Assembly: GCA_024762925.1 (NCBI GenBank)
Contig: JANTGM010000008.1
Coordinates: forward strand, 35,743-99,742
Length of the DNA stretch: 64,000 bases
Source of the DNA: Kofleriaceae bacterium
GTDB lineage: Bacteria; Myxococcota_A; Polyangia; Haliangiales; Haliangiaceae
Direction of reading: 5' to 3'
Shown: in pieces, positions 17,257-26,426 of the stretch
Numbering within the stretch: position 1 is the first letter of the stretch
Layout: every line of letters begins with the position of its first letter
The notes under the pieces: model-generated
What the model saw: the letters and a program-made list of their open reading frames with translations, nothing else
Database searches by the model: none
Told to the model about the DNA's origin: nothing
Made by a program: the position numbers and the translations under genes

Positions 17257-19189
17257 GCACTGCTCGGCGAACGCCTTCGGGGGCTTTCCACGGTGAGTCG
17301 ATCCGCTCAATGTAGCGCTGAAACCACCCTTCGAACATGAGCGCATTCCAAAGCTGGTGGCCGTGTTTGGCTAGTCCGCGTTGCGATTCGTACCACATTC
17401 GCTTGACTCCAAACCTTGAGAGCAAGCCGCTATGGCCGCCTGACCTCGCTAGGATCAATGACTCAAAGCGGGTCGCAAGTGGGCCCTGCAGCCAATCTCG
17501 TAGTGGTATTGCGAAGCCCTGCTTGTCCCGTTCGAAAAACTCTGAGTCCACCCACGGGTTGACGGCTGCCTTAAGTGCGATCTTAGAACGTCCGGCCTGC
17601 ATCTTCTGCTCAAGCGGCATTCGGGTGGCGAGCTCGATAATCCGGTGATCGAGGAGCGGACACCGAACTTCCAGAGAGTGCGCCATCGACGCTCGATCAA
17701 CTTTCACGAGTATGTCGTCACACAGGTAGGACTTGAGATCGCAGTACTGCATCCGTGAGACAAGACAATCGGTGCCTGACCGGGCGTAGAGGTCTCGAAC
17801 GGATGTGAATGGATCGTAGTCGTCCAAGCTGGCGAGAAAGTCCCGAGAGAGCAGCTCGCGAAATCGGTAGGGCTGCGGCAACAGCTGATTGTAGGCGTTT
17901 CGATCTCTGTCTTCCTTCGATGCAAAGAGTGCAGCCTGATTGAGATCGAGTGCCTTGCGGTTGTACCGACTGAGGTTTAGGAGATGCTGAAGCGGCGCAC
18001 TGCTTACCTGGCGAAGCAATCGTGGGATGCGGTCTCGTATATTGTTTGTCCACTGCGCTTGCTCGTAGTGATCGTACCCAGCAAAGGACTCATCGCCGCC
18101 ATCGCCCGAGAGCGCAACGGTGACACGTTTGCGGGTCTCTTCGCACAAGTAGTACGTGGGAGCCGCGGATGAGTCGCCAAAGGGCTCATCGTAGAAGTAG
18201 CCCAGTTGTTGCACGACGTCGCTGGCACTGGTCGAGAGCACTTGCTCGTGGTGTTCCGTAGCAAACCTGTCGGCAATCTCTCGGGCAAACTGCCGCTCGT
18301 CAAATGCCGACTCATCAAAGCCCACCGATTGCGTTACAACCCTCGATGTACCGAAACTTGCCATTGCAGCAACGACAGCAGAGCTATCGAGCCCACCCGA
18401 GAGAAACGCTCCCAGTGGCACGTCGGAACGCATTCGCAAGCGCACCGAGTCTTCGAGCAGCGCATGCAGCGCTGCGGCGTTGTCCTCAAGGGTGGCGGTC
18501 TTGTCGACATGGGCGAAGCTTGGGTCCCAGTAGGAGTCGATCTCTGGCGCCAAGCTCTTGCAGTGCGCTCGATGCCCTGCGGGTAACTTGAAGATTCGCT
18601 TGAAGATGGTCTTTGGCGCAGGAACGTATGCCAGCGCAAAGAAATCAGCGACCGCAGTGGGCTCGATTTCGCGAGGAATCATTGGATCGGCGAGCAAGGC
18701 CTTGAGTTCAGAGCCAAAGACGATGCGCTCTTTGTCAACGTAGTAGAACAGAGGCTTTTGGCCGAGACGGTCGCGGCCTAAGAAAAGTTCGTGAGTCTCA
18801 CGATCGTAGATCGCAAAGGCGAACATTCCATTGAAGTGATCGACGCAAGCGCTGCCCCAATGGGCAAAGGATGCCAGCAGCACTTCGGTGTCCGATTGAC
18901 TTCGAAACTGGTAGCCAACACCTTGAAGGCGCTCTCGCAGTTCGCGGTAGTTGTAGATTTCACCGTTGTAGGCGACCACGTACCGCCCGCTCACGTCGAA
19001 CATAGGCTGAGCACCACCGCCAATGTCGATGATCGAAAGCCGCCGGTGGCCCAGGCCAATCCCCGGCCCTGTCCACACTCCTCCGCCGTCAGGGCCTCGA
19101 TGTACCAGCGTGTCACACTGCTGCGTCAAAAGCCCTTCGTCGACGGGCCTAGAGCGATCGAATTGATACACGCCGACGAAGCCACACAT
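17216..19189 (-). CDS. asnB: Asparagine synthase (glutamine-hydrolysing)
   Basis: Cys2 follows the initiator Met (MCGFVGVYQF), giving the class II glutamine amidotransferase nucleophile; HRGPDGGG, YNGEIYNYRELR and QSDTEVLL complete that domain. The synthetase domain has the PPi loop LSGGLDSSAV, LSGDGGDESFAGY and DHRIIELATRMP. Length, 657 residues, is normal. It makes Asn from Asp, ATP and glutamine; near glycosyltransferases this family also amidates sugar or peptide carboxyls in surface polymers. It is two bases downstream of a small membrane-protein gene on the same strand and overlaps the convergent glycosyltransferase by 41 bases, so it may belong to a small envelope-glycan locus. Confidence 0.92.
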   Translation of the reverse strand: MCGFVGVYQFDRSRPVDEGLLTQQCDTLVHRGPDGGGVWTGPGIGLGHRRLSIIDIGGGAQPMFDVSGRYVVAYNGEIYNYRELRERLQGVGYQFRSQSDTEVLLASFAHWGSACVDHFNGMFAFAIYDRETHELFLGRDRLGQKPLFYYVDKERIVFGSELKALLADPMIPREIEPTAVADFFALAYVPAPKTIFKRIFKLPAGHRAHCKSLAPEIDSYWDPSFAHVDKTATLEDNAAALHALLEDSVRLRMRSDVPLGAFLSGGLDSSAVVAAMASFGTSRVVTQSVGFDESAFDERQFAREIADRFATEHHEQVLSTSASDVVQQLGYFYDEPFGDSSAAPTYYLCEETRKRVTVALSGDGGDESFAGYDHYEQAQWTNNIRDRIPRLLRQVSSAPLQHLLNLSRYNRKALDLNQAALFASKEDRDRNAYNQLLPQPYRFRELLSRDFLASLDDYDPFTSVRDLYARSGTDCLVSRMQYCDLKSYLCDDILVKVDRASMAHSLEVRCPLLDHRIIELATRMPLEQKMQAGRSKIALKAAVNPWVDSEFFERDKQGFAIPLRDWLQGPLATRFESLILARSGGHSGLLSRFGVKRMWYESQRGLAKHGHQLWNALMFEGWFQRYIERIDSPWKAPEGVRRAVPTLPVHPAPRPSP

Positions 19190-19191
19190 GC

Positions 19192-19539
19192 CTACTTACC
19201 CGTCTCGGTGGGCGGTGTCTTTGGTTCCACAACTGTTGCTGGCAGTCCACCTTTGACGTTTGCGTTGCGTTGCTCGCTACTCTTATTCCCCATGCACGAA
19301 GAGATGAAGTTGATCTGATAACCAAAGCCCATGGCGATGCAATACGCACCAAGCGCCAAGTAGGCAACGCCGTAGATCGCGTGGCTCCGTTTTGAGCGGG
19401 CGTAGTAGCCGCCCTTGCGAAAGTTTGGACGATCGTCGTCACCAGGTTCGTCTTTGCGGGTCGCAATGCGAATCCGCAGAATGCCAAAGGCGATGACCCA
19501 GAAGGCAACGGCAAACGGTATCCAGCGCGGCAACATCAT
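19192..19539 (-). CDS. Small membrane protein, unknown function
   Basis: 115 residues with two hydrophobic segments (PFAVAFWVIAFGILRI at the N-terminus and YGVAYLALGAYCIAMGFGY in the middle) separated by a charged loop, and a soluble Pro/Thr-rich tail. It ends two bases before asnB starts on the same strand, so the two are almost certainly one transcript. No family recognised. Confidence 0.62.
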   Translation of the reverse strand: MMLPRWIPFAVAFWVIAFGILRIRIATRKDEPGDDDRPNFRKGGYYARSKRSHAIYGVAYLALGAYCIAMGFGYQINFISSCMGNKSSEQRNANVKGGLPATVVEPKTPPTETGK

Positions 19540-19560
19540 GGCGGGGTTCTACCGCGGGTC

Positions 19561-20946
19561 TCAGAATAAATCGAGGTGAAGCTCTTCGTACTGCTCTTCG
19601 CCGCCTGCCACAGCTGCCAGCTGCCGCTCCCTCTCAGTGGCAAGGTCTCCGACAAAGGCCAGGACATGGGGATGCGTCATGATGGTCTCGCGAAACACAT
19701 CGCGAGGCAGCTCCAAAAGCAGGCACTTGGTGTCAGCCCTGACGGTTGCAACGGCCTCCGATTGGGCAAGCAGTGACATCTCCCCAAAGATGTCGCCACT
19801 GCCGAGAGTCGCCAGGTCGCGAGTCTCTCCATCGTCTTCAATGCGGTTGACGCTCAAGCGGCCTGCCAAGACGACGAAGAGCGCTGGCGAGTGTTGGCCC
19901 TGCCGCACAAGCGCCGTGCCCTGGGAGACCTCGAGGAAGCCAAAACGGCGGATGAGTTCCTGGCGCTGCTCTTTGAGAAACGGGGCAAAGAGCGGGCTTG
20001 TCCCCATGAGATTGCGAACCAGCCTCTCGCGCAAGAAGCTCAGTAGCACCGTTAGCACCGAAGACTCCTCTTGAATCATTTCCATGAGGAGCTGTCTGCG
20101 AATGGCCAAGAGCTCACAGTCGACGAGCGCCCGAACTGTGGCACTTCGCGGTTGCTTCGTGACCAAGCCAAGCTCGCCGAAGAAGTCGCCCTCGCGCAGT
20201 TCGCCCAAGATCGTATCGTCGGTGCCATCACCGCTTGTGTCCGCCAAGATGGAGATTCGCCCCTCGACCACGACGTATAGGGTGGTGCCCTCATCGCCTG
20301 CGCGAAAGAGCGTTTCCCCCGCTGAGAGCTCCACAAAATCTACCTCGGATATCAAGTGACGCAGACTGGCTGCTGGCAAATGCTCAAACAGCGGAGTCGC
20401 CGTGAGTGCTTCACGAGCATCGGCTAGCGACTCCTCGGTGACTTCGACAAGATCGTCTAAGTCGATCTCAATGGGAATTTCCACGATGCCAGATGGCTCG
20501 CCACCTTCGAGTCGCAGTTTTGCACCCGCCGCCGCCTTGTGTAGCGGGAGCGTCTCAAGCGGAGCATCTTCAACTTCGATGAGTACTTCTGGCGTATCAT
20601 TGGGCTGTGAAGCGGAGGGCTTCACAAAGATACCCCGTTGCTCGTTGTAGGCAATGAGTTGCTCCCTCGCCCTCGACGATTCGGGATCCATTCGCAGGAT
20701 GATCTTGCACACGGCAACGGCTTTGACAACAAAGCCAACGGCAGCATAGCGCTGGCATGCGCGCTCAAACGCGCGAACCGCGGCAACATCGTCTTTGAGG
20801 TTGCGATGCATCTCGCCTTCCTTACGAGGCCACATGCCATCGCTAGGCTCTAAAAATGAGAGTTTTTCGTAGATCCGGAGGGCCTTCTCGTACTTGCCTC
20901 TTGCTACCGCTGACGCCGCCTTGTCTCGAAGCTTGCCCGCATCCAT
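19561..20946 (-). CDS. TPR protein with two cyclic-nucleotide-binding domains
   Basis: From ATG 20946, a TPR region (KLRDKAASAVARGKYEKALR, residues 4-100) is followed by an acidic linker and two Crp-type cNMP domains (about 185-305 and 315-435). The first has a full phosphate-binding cassette (GDFFGELGLVTKQPRSATV), while in the second the Arg is missing (GDIFGEMSLLAQSEAVATV), so it may not bind a nucleotide. There is no HTH, so it acts by protein contact, not by DNA binding. A CHASE2 adenylate cyclase gene is in the same window (57623), a possible source of the ligand. It ends 22 bases upstream of the small membrane-protein gene. Confidence 0.85.
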   Translation of the reverse strand: MDAGKLRDKAASAVARGKYEKALRIYEKLSFLEPSDGMWPRKEGEMHRNLKDDVAAVRAFERACQRYAAVGFVVKAVAVCKIILRMDPESSRAREQLIAYNEQRGIFVKPSASQPNDTPEVLIEVEDAPLETLPLHKAAAGAKLRLEGGEPSGIVEIPIEIDLDDLVEVTEESLADAREALTATPLFEHLPAASLRHLISEVDFVELSAGETLFRAGDEGTTLYVVVEGRISILADTSGDGTDDTILGELREGDFFGELGLVTKQPRSATVRALVDCELLAIRRQLLMEMIQEESSVLTVLLSFLRERLVRNLMGTSPLFAPFLKEQRQELIRRFGFLEVSQGTALVRQGQHSPALFVVLAGRLSVNRIEDDGETRDLATLGSGDIFGEMSLLAQSEAVATVRADTKCLLLELPRDVFRETIMTHPHVLAFVGDLATERERQLAAVAGGEEQYEELHLDLF

Positions 20947-20966
20947 TGGAAGAATTATACCAAGCC

Positions 20967-21827
20967 CTAAGGGCCTTCTTCGAGGAAGGTCGCATACGCC
21001 CGCATTACCTGTGCGCACAAGGGTCCAGGTGCTCCAAGGCGCAGCGCGACGCCATCCACTCTTGCAATCGGCAGTACGCCTCGAATTGAGCTCGTGAGAA
21101 AGGCTTCCGGGGCCTCGCGAAGTCGTTCGGGGCCAAAGTGGCCCTGCTCAACCTCCACACCGAGTTGCTGTGCAATCTCCAGGACGCGCTGGCGGGTGAT
21201 GCCAGCCAAGAGACCAACCGAGAGGCTGGGTGTGAGTAGACGCTTGCCTTCGACAAAAAAGACATTGGAGCTGCTTCCCTCGGCTAAGAGTCCATCGCGA
21301 TCGCACATAATGGCCTCATAGTCGCCTGCGCGCTTGGCCTCGGAGAGCGCCATGATGTTGTTGAGATAGTTCCCCGACTTCACCGCTGGGTCCATTGCCT
21401 TCGCTGAGGTGCGCTGAACATTGACGAGACGAACCGCAACGCCATCTTCGTACATCGCCTGTGTCGGCAGGACCAGGGGCTTGACGATGACGAGCGTTGT
21501 TCTCCCTTCGGCAAGCGAGGTGTCGAGGCCAACCTCCCCTGAGCCGCGGGTTACAACGAGCCGCACGTAGGACTCGGTGTTGTCTGCGGATGCGAGCGTG
21601 TTGGCGATTGCTGCGCGCAAGGTGTCCTCGTCGGGCGGGTCTAAGGCAATTGCCGCCGCCGATTTGTAGAGCCGCGTGAGATGTCGCTCGAGATCGACCA
21701 GTCTTCCTTTGGAGGTTCGAATGACCTCGTAGACGCTATCGCCATACAAAAAGCCTCGATCAAAGATCGAAATCTTCGCTTCTTCTGGGCCAGTAATGCT
21801 GCCGTTTAGATAGATGCGCGTTGACAC
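20967..21827 (-). CDS. Class IV (branched-chain/D-amino acid/ADCL-type) PLP aminotransferase
   Basis: 286 residues with family-typical FDRGFLYGDSVYEVIRT, the PLP Lys in AVKSGNYLNNIMA, and EGSSSNVFFVEGKRLLTP with SVGLLAGITRQRVLE for cofactor phosphate binding. Members are IlvE-type transaminases, D-alanine transaminase or aminodeoxychorismate lyase, which cannot be separated safely by eye. A role in branched-chain amino acids is the default; a lyase (PabC) role is possible since folC and the chorismate-using trp operon are in the window, though not adjacent. It starts upstream of the cNMP protein on the same strand with a 20-base gap. Confidence 0.85.
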   Translation of the reverse strand: MSTRIYLNGSITGPEEAKISIFDRGFLYGDSVYEVIRTSKGRLVDLERHLTRLYKSAAAIALDPPDEDTLRAAIANTLASADNTESYVRLVVTRGSGEVGLDTSLAEGRTTLVIVKPLVLPTQAMYEDGVAVRLVNVQRTSAKAMDPAVKSGNYLNNIMALSEAKRAGDYEAIMCDRDGLLAEGSSSNVFFVEGKRLLTPSLSVGLLAGITRQRVLEIAQQLGVEVEQGHFGPERLREAPEAFLTSSIRGVLPIARVDGVALRLGAPGPLCAQVMRAYATFLEEGP

Positions 21828-21868
21828 ACCACCTGGTTACGCCATTTGGCCGCAGGGAGCAAGGCGTG

Positions 21869-22822
21869 CTATTTGCCAGCGCGTAAGAGGTCCTCAACGG
21901 ACGCCAATCCAAGGCTAGAGGCATCGCTCCAGGGCTTTGCCGCTGCAACCGACGAGACCGATGCTGCCAAGCTGCGAATGTAGGCACTTCTCGCGCGCGC
22001 ACGCACCTGCCGCACCTCCGAGCGCAGAGAACTGCGCATATTGGCGGCCACCTGGGGCGAGAGTTCACTGGGAAGCTCGAAGGTGAGCGATAGGGAGAAG
22101 TCGTAGTGAAGGCTGGCAATGCGAAACTCGGCTGCGACAATGGCGGTTTGATTGCCAGACTCCGCAACCTCCCGATAGGCGCGAACGGCGCGTTCCATGG
22201 CCGAGCGTTTGCCGCGGACGCTTGCTACAAGTGCCTCCAGCCGCGGTTGTAGTCGTCGCATGTGGTAGGCGCTCAAGAGTTCCTCTGCCACAGCGAACTT
22301 CTCGGCAATCTCGGGGCTCACGCCTAACAAGGCCGTGCCCGCCGCTGGCCCCCGAACCTCGATGTCCTGGGCGCGAACGGTGAGCGCAAGCCGCTGCCAA
22401 ATGGCGTCGGCAGAGTTCTTGACGCGGGGAATGTCCGAACCGAGCACGGAGGCGCGCACCGCAAGATCCATCGCTGTGCGTCGCTCTCGGCGAATCTCCG
22501 CCCAAACCGCCAATCGCAAAGCAGCCTCTGCCACAAGCTTTGGTTGCTCAGCCCCAAAGCCCAAGACGCCTTCGTAGTGCTTAGCTGCGCGCTCTCGATC
22601 CCCTCCGACAACATCGGCGAGATAGCCTCGATAGTACTCATGACGCGCGTCTTCCACTGCCGCCTCGGGCCGATGTGGAGCTGTCTGTGGCCCTGGAATC
22701 GGCGCTCTTGGAGTTGGCGGGGGCGCTGGGCCCTCTTCGCCGCAAGATGGTAAACAAGCGAAGCTGAGCGCAATAAAAACGGCGCAGCGTCGATACCAGT
22801 TACATGTCCGCCTACCTTTCAT
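21869..22822 (-). CDS. Helical lipoprotein, unknown function
   Basis: ATG 22822 gives a lipoprotein signal (MKGRRTCNWYRRCAVFIALS, lipobox LPSC). A Pro-rich linker (PAPPPTPRAPIPGP) leads to an all-helical Ala/Arg-rich mature domain with a TPR/SEL1-like feel (VGGDRERAAKHYEGVLGFG). An upstream in-frame Met exists but the signal decides the start. It may be an assembly or scaffolding lipoprotein; no family can be named. It lies 41 bases upstream of the aminotransferase on the same strand. Confidence 0.65.
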   Translation of the reverse strand: MKGRRTCNWYRRCAVFIALSFACLPSCGEEGPAPPPTPRAPIPGPQTAPHRPEAAVEDARHEYYRGYLADVVGGDRERAAKHYEGVLGFGAEQPKLVAEAALRLAVWAEIRRERRTAMDLAVRASVLGSDIPRVKNSADAIWQRLALTVRAQDIEVRGPAAGTALLGVSPEIAEKFAVAEELLSAYHMRRLQPRLEALVASVRGKRSAMERAVRAYREVAESGNQTAIVAAEFRIASLHYDFSLSLTFELPSELSPQVAANMRSSLRSEVRQVRARARSAYIRSLAASVSSVAAAKPWSDASSLGLASVEDLLRAGK

Positions 22823-23007
22823 GGTTTCTGGTACCGACGCCTTCGCCTCGCCCATGTACAGGTGTAGCAATCTTCAAAGAGCGAGGTGTCGGCCCCTTGC
22901 AAAACCTTGTCACGCTTTTGTCATGTGGCAAATCCCTCCGGGATCCTATTGGGAGCAGCAGCCAACCCCATATCGAGCAAGGATGGACCGTGGTCGGACT
23001 TCGAGCG

Positions 23008-23706
23008 TCACGCCTCCTCAGGGACGAAGCGATAGCCAGCGCCGTGAACCGTGCGAAGGTAGACAGGCGAATCGGGTTCGTCCTCTAACGCCTTGCGCAG
23101 CTTCACAATGTGATTGTCCACAGTACGCGTGTTTGGGTATTTGTCGTAGCCCCACGCCTCGTTCATCAGATCCTGCCGGCTCACGACCTCCCCAGGCCGC
23201 ATCGCCAGCGCCTTCAATATGGCGTACCCCCGGGACGGCAGATCGAGTGACTCGCCATCCTTGGTTGCGGTTTGTGATTTGAAGTTGATGATGACGTTGC
23301 CAAATCGCATCTGTTCCGGCGCTGCCCCCTCCCCTCGGCCACTTCGCCGAAGCACTGCCGAGACACGCGCTAGCAGTTCCATCAATGAGAACGGCTTTGT
23401 GACGTAGTCGTCGGCACCAAGCTCAAGGCCACGCACACGATCGAGTTCGGCGCCCCGCGCGCTGAGAATGATAACGGGAATTTCTCTTAGATCTGGCGAG
23501 GCCTTCAGGCGCCGGCATACCTCGAAGCCATCCATGTCGGGCAACATGATGTCGAGCACAATGAGATCGGGAGGATTGTCCTGCGCCTTGGCCAGCCCCA
23601 CATCCCCTCGGGTTACTGCGGTGACGGTATATCCCTTGGCCGCAAGCGTGTCTTCGAGCCCAAGGCGAATGGACGCATCGTCTTCCACTACTAGTATGCG
23701 TGTCAC
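23008..23706 (-). CDS. OmpR/PhoB-family response regulator
   Basis: Receiver domain (ILVVEDDAS; acceptor Asp in LIVLDIMLPDMDG; Lys in YVTKPF) followed by a winged-helix domain (LDLPSRGYAILKALAMRPGE, then RTVDNHIVKLRKALED and GAGYRFV). It starts with GTG directly after the TAG stop of the kinase gene, so translation is coupled and the two form a classic pair. It probably activates or represses genes for envelope or nutrient functions; targets are not visible. Confidence 0.92.
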   Translation of the reverse strand: MTRILVVEDDASIRLGLEDTLAAKGYTVTAVTRGDVGLAKAQDNPPDLIVLDIMLPDMDGFEVCRRLKASPDLREIPVIILSARGAELDRVRGLELGADDYVTKPFSLMELLARVSAVLRRSGRGEGAAPEQMRFGNVIINFKSQTATKDGESLDLPSRGYAILKALAMRPGEVVSRQDLMNEAWGYDKYPNTRTVDNHIVKLRKALEDEPDSPVYLRTVHGAGYRFVPEEA

Positions 23707-25713
23707 CTATCCAACCTCCGGTAGCTCGATAGTAAAGGTAGCGCCCTCTCCAAGTACACTGTGAACCCGTACCTCCCCGCCTTGTGCCTCCACATGGCGC
23801 TTGACCAGGGCCAAGCCCAAGCCTGTACCCTCAATTGCAGACTTGACGGCAGCTGGAGCCCGGTAAAACTCGCGGAAGATCTTTTCCTGCTCGCTGCTGG
23901 AAATTCCTGGGCCATGATCACGCACGCTCAAGGCGACGACACCCGCATCTGCGTCGCGTTGCACGCGCAATTCAATGGGGCCGTCCTCGCCGTACTTTGC
24001 GGCATTGGAGAGCAAATTGAGCACGCACTGCACCAGGACGTTTCGATCTGCCTGCACAAATCGCTCTGCGGCATTCTCATCAATTGTCTGCGTGAGCTCC
24101 TGCCCCTCGCCCTCCCGAAAGCGCGCGAACGTTTGGGCCGCTTCCCGTGCGATGTCCCCCACCCTCTGCTTCTCTTGCTTGTAGGTTCGGCTTCCGCGCT
24201 CAATCTGTGAGTAGTCCAAGAGATTGGCAATGAGCAGCCCCAAACGCTCGCTCTCTTTCACGATGATGCCCTGATAGTGGCTCTCTCGAGCCCGGTCGTC
24301 ACCAGCAACCCCTTGTTGGAGCATCTCGGCGAACATGCGGATCGAGGTGAGTGGTGTCTTTAGTTCGTGAGAGACCGTCGAGACAAAGTCGCTCTTGAGG
24401 CGGGCAAGTTCCCGTTCGCGGGCCGCTCCGCGAATGGTCGCCAAAAGGCCAAGCACCAAGACAGCAATGAGGCCGCCCGTGATCGCGCGATGTCGCCGCC
24501 GAGCTTCTGCGATGTCGCCCATGCCATCGCTGCCTTGGCCTTCTTGCCACAAGACCAGCGCCAAGTGAGGCCATAGCGGGCCTAGGCTCACCTGTGCCCG
24601 GCGTGTGTTCCGATCGACCTTCTCCACAGCCTCTGGCCGCTGCAGGTTTTCTACACTGACGTGCAGTGAGGAGTGCAAGCCAACTCCGCGAGCTTCCACT
24701 GTTGCATGCTCCCGGATCTGGGCCTCGGTTAGCACGAGTCCGTAAATCCGATCGTCTGCCCCGCGCTGATACACCAACATGCTCTCCTGCTGCCAGGGCG
24801 CCACCACGGCCTTTGCCGCGAATGTCGCGTCTGCTGCCAGCTCGGCCCCGCGGGAGGTGAGCCGCATGGCGAGAGCAGCGGTCTCTTGCAGTCCTTGCAT
24901 GTCGCGGCGAAGCGCCTCTTCTTGATCGCCGCTCTCTGGGAAGCGTGCAAGAGTCCGGAACGCTTCCTGGGCTGCCACCTCAAGCAGCGCATTGGGGGCA
25001 TTGTACTGGGCGCCGAGGATTGAACGCAGCAGCTTCAGGGTGGGGCCTGCCGTCTTTCCCACCTCTGAGAGCCCAATCTCTGCAAGGAGTGCATAGGGCA
25101 GCCCTGCGTCGCTCACTCGCTCCCCAAAGCGACCAATAAGCTCTCGATACCGACTCGCCGCCAGATCGTTCTGGCCCGCCATTCGGTGCAGTCGTGCCAA
25201 TCCGAGCAGCGCCTCTGCGCCAGTATCAGAAAACTTCTCAATTCCCTCGTAAAGCGTTGCCGCCTGGCGCAACTTTGGCGACTCAGATGTGCACGTCTTT
25301 CCTGGGCATGCCCGCGCCTCCAGAGCTCGGGCGCGCTCGAGATTTCGTTGCCGCGCTTGGAAACCACGAAGAGGAAGGAGCCCCTCGAGGATCGTTTCCT
25401 CACGCCCGCGAAGAGGTTCGATCGAGGGCACTAGGACCTTGCCTTGGGCATCGATGATGAAGTGCGCCCCATCGCTCGGGCCAACCTCCGACACGCTCCG
25501 CACCTCTTCGACGATCGCGGCTTGCACTCTTTCGCCAATTTCTTCGGCCTTTTCTTGGTGTTGCCTTCGACGCGCGTCGACGATTCCCAGCTCATCGGGG
25601 TAGGAAACCGAGGCCATATAGGCGATACCACCAGCCGACAAAAGCACTGCTAGCATCGCCACTAGGCTAAATCGCGCGCTGTGGCCGCTGCCCATAGACA
25701 ACCACGATAGCAA
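23707..25713 (-). CDS. Membrane sensor histidine kinase with TPR-like extracytoplasmic domain
   Basis: Two membrane helices (SLVAMLAVLLSAGGIAYMAS near the N-terminus and AITGGLIAVLVLGLLATIRG near residue 430) enclose a long periplasmic domain. That domain contains TPR-like helices (LRQAATLYEGIEKF, then ALLGLARLHRMAGQNDLAAS). The cytoplasmic part is a standard kinase: FVSTVSHELKTPLTSIRMF (His), LNLLSNAAKYG (N-box), GPGISSSEQ and GTGLGLALVKRH (G boxes). It ends exactly where the response regulator GTG begins. Start may be Met7 (25695), closer to the first helix. The helical-repeat sensor suggests it senses a protein or peptide, which is inference. Confidence 0.88.
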   Translation of the reverse strand: MLSWLSMGSGHSARFSLVAMLAVLLSAGGIAYMASVSYPDELGIVDARRRQHQEKAEEIGERVQAAIVEEVRSVSEVGPSDGAHFIIDAQGKVLVPSIEPLRGREETILEGLLPLRGFQARQRNLERARALEARACPGKTCTSESPKLRQAATLYEGIEKFSDTGAEALLGLARLHRMAGQNDLAASRYRELIGRFGERVSDAGLPYALLAEIGLSEVGKTAGPTLKLLRSILGAQYNAPNALLEVAAQEAFRTLARFPESGDQEEALRRDMQGLQETAALAMRLTSRGAELAADATFAAKAVVAPWQQESMLVYQRGADDRIYGLVLTEAQIREHATVEARGVGLHSSLHVSVENLQRPEAVEKVDRNTRRAQVSLGPLWPHLALVLWQEGQGSDGMGDIAEARRRHRAITGGLIAVLVLGLLATIRGAARERELARLKSDFVSTVSHELKTPLTSIRMFAEMLQQGVAGDDRARESHYQGIIVKESERLGLLIANLLDYSQIERGSRTYKQEKQRVGDIAREAAQTFARFREGEGQELTQTIDENAAERFVQADRNVLVQCVLNLLSNAAKYGEDGPIELRVQRDADAGVVALSVRDHGPGISSSEQEKIFREFYRAPAAVKSAIEGTGLGLALVKRHVEAQGGEVRVHSVLGEGATFTIELPEVG

Positions 25714-25733
25714 GGCTTCTTACTCTTGACGAC

Positions 25734-26369
25734 ATGACGCATTGCGTTACCATTAACACCATGCCTGCTCTCATGCGCTTGGCCCAGTCCCAAACCGAAG
25801 AAACAGAAAGCACTCAGATGCAATCCATGACTCAACGAATGCGCTCCATGGCACTCGAACTCGCAAACCGACTTCGCATGAGCCTGGACATTCCAAGCCG
25901 CACCGAAGTGCTGGAACTCGCCAAGCGACTCGAGACCATCAGTGGACAAATCGCGAGGATGGAGGAGCGCCAGGCCAAGGACAGCAAGCTTGTGACCGAT
26001 CTGGAAGAGCAAGTTAGGGCGCAGAAGAACTCGAAGGAGAAGACTAAGACCCGCAAGAAGAAGGCCTCGTCTGACGACGCGTCCAAGAAGAGCGAAGGAA
26101 AGAAGGCCACGACAAAAACGCCGAGCCCCAAAAAGGCCAAGAAAGCTGAGAGCAAGTCGAAGAAGGGCACGTCGAAAAGCACCACGACAAAAAAGGGCAC
26201 GGCTAAAAAAGGCACCGTCAAAAAGGCTGCGAAAACCGCCAAGACTGTGAGCAAGCCAATGAAGAACGCACCGACAAAGGTGTCAGCTGCCAAGACGTCG
26301 CCCAAGCCGTCTATAAAGCCTGCGCCGCCCAAGGCTGTGAGCAAGACATTACGGAAGAAGCCGGTGTAG
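25734..26369 (+). CDS. Phasin-like protein with histone H1-like Lys-rich tail
   Basis: The N-terminal 90 residues are a coiled coil with a PhaF/phasin-style segment (LDIPSRTEVLELAKRLETIS). The rest is a long low-complexity tail of Lys, Ala, Thr, Ser and Pro (many KKA/KKG repeats) like a histone H1-type DNA-binding tail. PhaF-type phasins bind polyhydroxyalkanoate granules through the first part and DNA through such a tail. No PHA synthase gene is in the window, so a nucleoid-associated role alone is also possible. Start is uncertain: 25734, 25761 or 25827. It is divergent from the sensor kinase. Confidence 0.65.
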   Translation: MTHCVTINTMPALMRLAQSQTEETESTQMQSMTQRMRSMALELANRLRMSLDIPSRTEVLELAKRLETISGQIARMEERQAKDSKLVTDLEEQVRAQKNSKEKTKTRKKKASSDDASKKSEGKKATTKTPSPKKAKKAESKSKKGTSKSTTTKKGTAKKGTVKKAAKTAKTVSKPMKNAPTKVSAAKTSPKPSIKPAPPKAVSKTLRKKPV

Positions 26370-26426
26370 GTGCCTGGGCGCCCAAAGTCCATACCTCTCG
26401 TGCTGTGCTAGTCTAAGGCCTCTGCC

